Of a stretch of DNA of 13,255 bases, positions 12,066-13,255 are shown one piece after another. Position 1 is the first letter of the stretch; each line of letters begins with the position of its first letter. Under the pieces are notes generated by a model that ran no database searches, had not been told where the DNA came from, and saw nothing but the letters and a program-made list of their open reading frames with translations. The stretch comes from Baffinella frigidus (Eukaryota; Cryptophyceae; Cryptomonadales; Baffinellaceae), in NCBI GenBank assembly GCA_026770585.1, contig MU647050.1, positions 69,945-83,199 of the forward strand. The letters run 5' to 3'. The position numbers and the translations under genes are program-made.

Positions 12066-12132
12066 GTTGTGAGCCTCGGTCGGACAGGTGATGAGCCTCA
12101 ATGGTTGACTATTGAAGGTAAGTTCTCTCTAA
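12066..12132 (+). repeat. GAGCCTCGGTCGG repeat, copy C
   Basis: GTGAGCCTCGGTCGGACAGG, TGATGAGCCTCAATGG, TTGACTATTGAAG, GTAAGTTCTCTCT. It keeps the AAG/GTAAGT splice-donor consensus seen in copy B. Confidence 0.8.
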
Positions 12133-12183
12133 AGAGTTCTCGTGGCTGTCCGCGGAGCAGCAAGCGCTGCACACCGTGCCCTG

Positions 12184-12286
12184 TAGGTCGTTTAGGTTGC
12201 TCCCAACTTGCCCCCCTAGAATGCTCCCAACTTGGCCCAACGGCACGCCTTTCCTTAGAAAAGATCTGCATAAAAAGCTTTGAGCG
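12184..12286 (-). repeat. CCTAAAGGA-tailed dispersed repeat, subfamily B, copy 4
   Basis: The minus strand reads AAAGCTTTTTATGCAG, TTTTCTAAGGAAAGGCGTG, CCGTTGGGCCAAGTTGGGAG and, after a short insert, a second GTTGGGAGCAACCTAAACGA. The only reversed member of subfamily B. 12287-12403 holds no recognised feature; the 136-codon ORF 12069-12479 is built from repeats and is rejected. Confidence 0.65.
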
Positions 12287-12403
12287 GTGTGGCGCAGAAA
12301 GAGGGACCCCCCCTGGGGCGAGTCCCCAGCTATGTATATTCCTAGGGATTCAAGGACCCTTCCAGGGATTTTTTGTGTCCTTTGGATCACTTGTGGGCGG
12401 GGT

Positions 12404-12475
12404 GTTCACGTTTAGTACTTTTGTAACGTTCACGTTAAGTACTTTTGTAATGTTCACGTTGAGTACTTTTGTAAC
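12404..12475 (+). repeat. 24-bp minisatellite, three units
   Basis: Three units starting GTTCACGTT and ending TAGTACTTTTGTAAC at 12404-12427, 12428-12451 and 12452-12475, differing at one or two bases each. Confidence 0.95.
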
Positions 12476-12770
12476 GTAGGTACAGCCACGCCACACTCCT
12501 CGGGGGGTTACGTTTTTCAGGAACGCGCTTTTGACTTTTGAAACCACTCACCGCAGGGGCAATTGACTTTTGGCAAGCCCTTTCAGGTCTCTGGCGTGGA
12601 GTACATGCCAAAAGAGGCAGTGGATTTTAAAACTCGAGTGGCGGTTTCAGGCACCCAAGTTGCAGGCAGCACTCGAGTTGCGGTTGCAGGTGCACACCTG
12701 CCCATAAACTCGCTCAGCTGGATGCGTCAAGGTGACTGCTCGGTCAGCGTTCCGCTGAACTCTAAATCTG
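12476..12770. other. Mostly unassigned sequence with a 40-bp repeat pair
   Basis: ACTCGAGTGGCGGTTTCAGG (12633) and ACTCGAGTTGCGGTTGCAGG (12671) form a diverged pair about 40 bp apart. TTGACTTTTG occurs at 12532 and 12562, as at 1290 and 2350. No gene seen; the 73-codon ORF 12563-12784 has no recognisable motif. Confidence 0.45.
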
Positions 12771-13206
12771 AAACCCTACCCTAAACCCTAAACCCTAAAC
12801 CCTACACCCACAACCCTAAACCCTAAACCCTGAACACTAACCCTTAAACCCAAAACCCTAGACCCTGAACCCTCAATCCTAAAGCCTAAAACCTAAACCC
12901 GAAACCCAAAACCCTGAACCCTAACCCCTAAACCCTCAACACGAAACAAAAAAGCGTAAACTCTCAACCGTAAACCGTAAACCCCAACCCCCAAACCCAA
13001 GGCTCTAAACCCAACCCTAAAACCTGAAGATTCAACTCTCAACCCCAACCCCTAAACCCCAACAACTTGACACCCTGAACCCTGAACCCTTACCCCTTAC
13101 CCCTAAACCCTACACCCTAAACCTTAAACCCTCAACCCTGAGACCAAAAGCCTAAACCCAAAACTCTAAACCCCAAACCCTAAACTCTAAACCCTAAACC
13201 ATAAAC
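12771..13206 (+). repeat. Long degenerate telomere-like array
   Basis: About 60 imperfect heptamers: CCCTAAA in short perfect runs at the left edge (12777-12805), then CCCTGAA, CCCTCAA, CCCCAAA, CCGTAAA and others. The C-rich strand is plus. It is followed by ordinary sequence (13207-13255, with CCCCACCCCACCC), so it is internal and not a chromosome end within this window. Confidence 0.95.
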
Positions 13207-13255
13207 CGATGACTGCTGGTATTGGTCACTGCGCCCCACCCCACCCTCTCCCCCT

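Noticed and set aside
12069-12479. 136-codon ORF
   Set aside because: It is made from a GAGCCTCGG repeat copy, a reversed dispersed repeat and a 24-bp minisatellite; no domain.
12771-13206. True telomere
   Set aside because: The heptamers are highly degenerate and unique sequence follows on both sides.
1-13255. tRNA, rRNA, spliceosomal RNA or dinoflagellate spliced-leader genes
   Set aside because: No cloverleaf with a usable T-arm box, no conserved rRNA core and no spliced-leader sequence was seen on either strand by eye.

Overview
This looks like nuclear DNA of a eukaryotic microbe, most likely an alga. Degenerate plant-type telomeric heptamers (CCCTAAA) occur in several places. The one clear gene is GC-rich and interrupted by a short GT-AG intron. 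Nearly everything else is microsatellite, minisatellite, foldback elements and short dispersed repeats. Bacterial signs such as operons or Shine-Dalgarno-led genes are absent. A prasinophyte-like green alga with a large repetitive genome (something like Cymbomonas) is my best guess, on general impression only.

Layout. 1-1210: a GA-rich microsatellite, a CCCTACA array, a cluster of splice-acceptor-like copies, and a probable last exon of a small single-pass membrane protein (1130-1209) whose first part lies in a 79-bp direct repeat. 1210-5800: no convincing gene; CCCGGAA and CCCTAAA/CCCCAAA heptamer arrays, at least five kinds of inverted-repeat element, a 20-bp minisatellite and dispersed repeats. 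5832-7714, minus strand: a class I cyclic nucleotide phosphodiesterase with all metal ligands and the purine-clamp glutamine, split by a 106-nt intron made of telomere-like heptamers, with an unexplained one-base frame change upstream of the catalytic core. 7785-8603: a tandem duplication at the gene's 5' side; the distal copy is interrupted by a 247-bp mobile element, the proximal copy keeps the empty site. 8604-13255: no convincing gene; further copies of the same repeat families, three minisatellites, an AT-rich island and a 435-bp degenerate telomere-like array.

The phosphodiesterase would hydrolyse cAMP and/or cGMP and so end a second-messenger signal. No partner gene is visible. The biologically interesting material is the repeat landscape: a telomere-like array working as an intron, a five-copy TA-flanked foldback family, an element caught with its empty target site, and repeats that carry splice-site consensus sequences.
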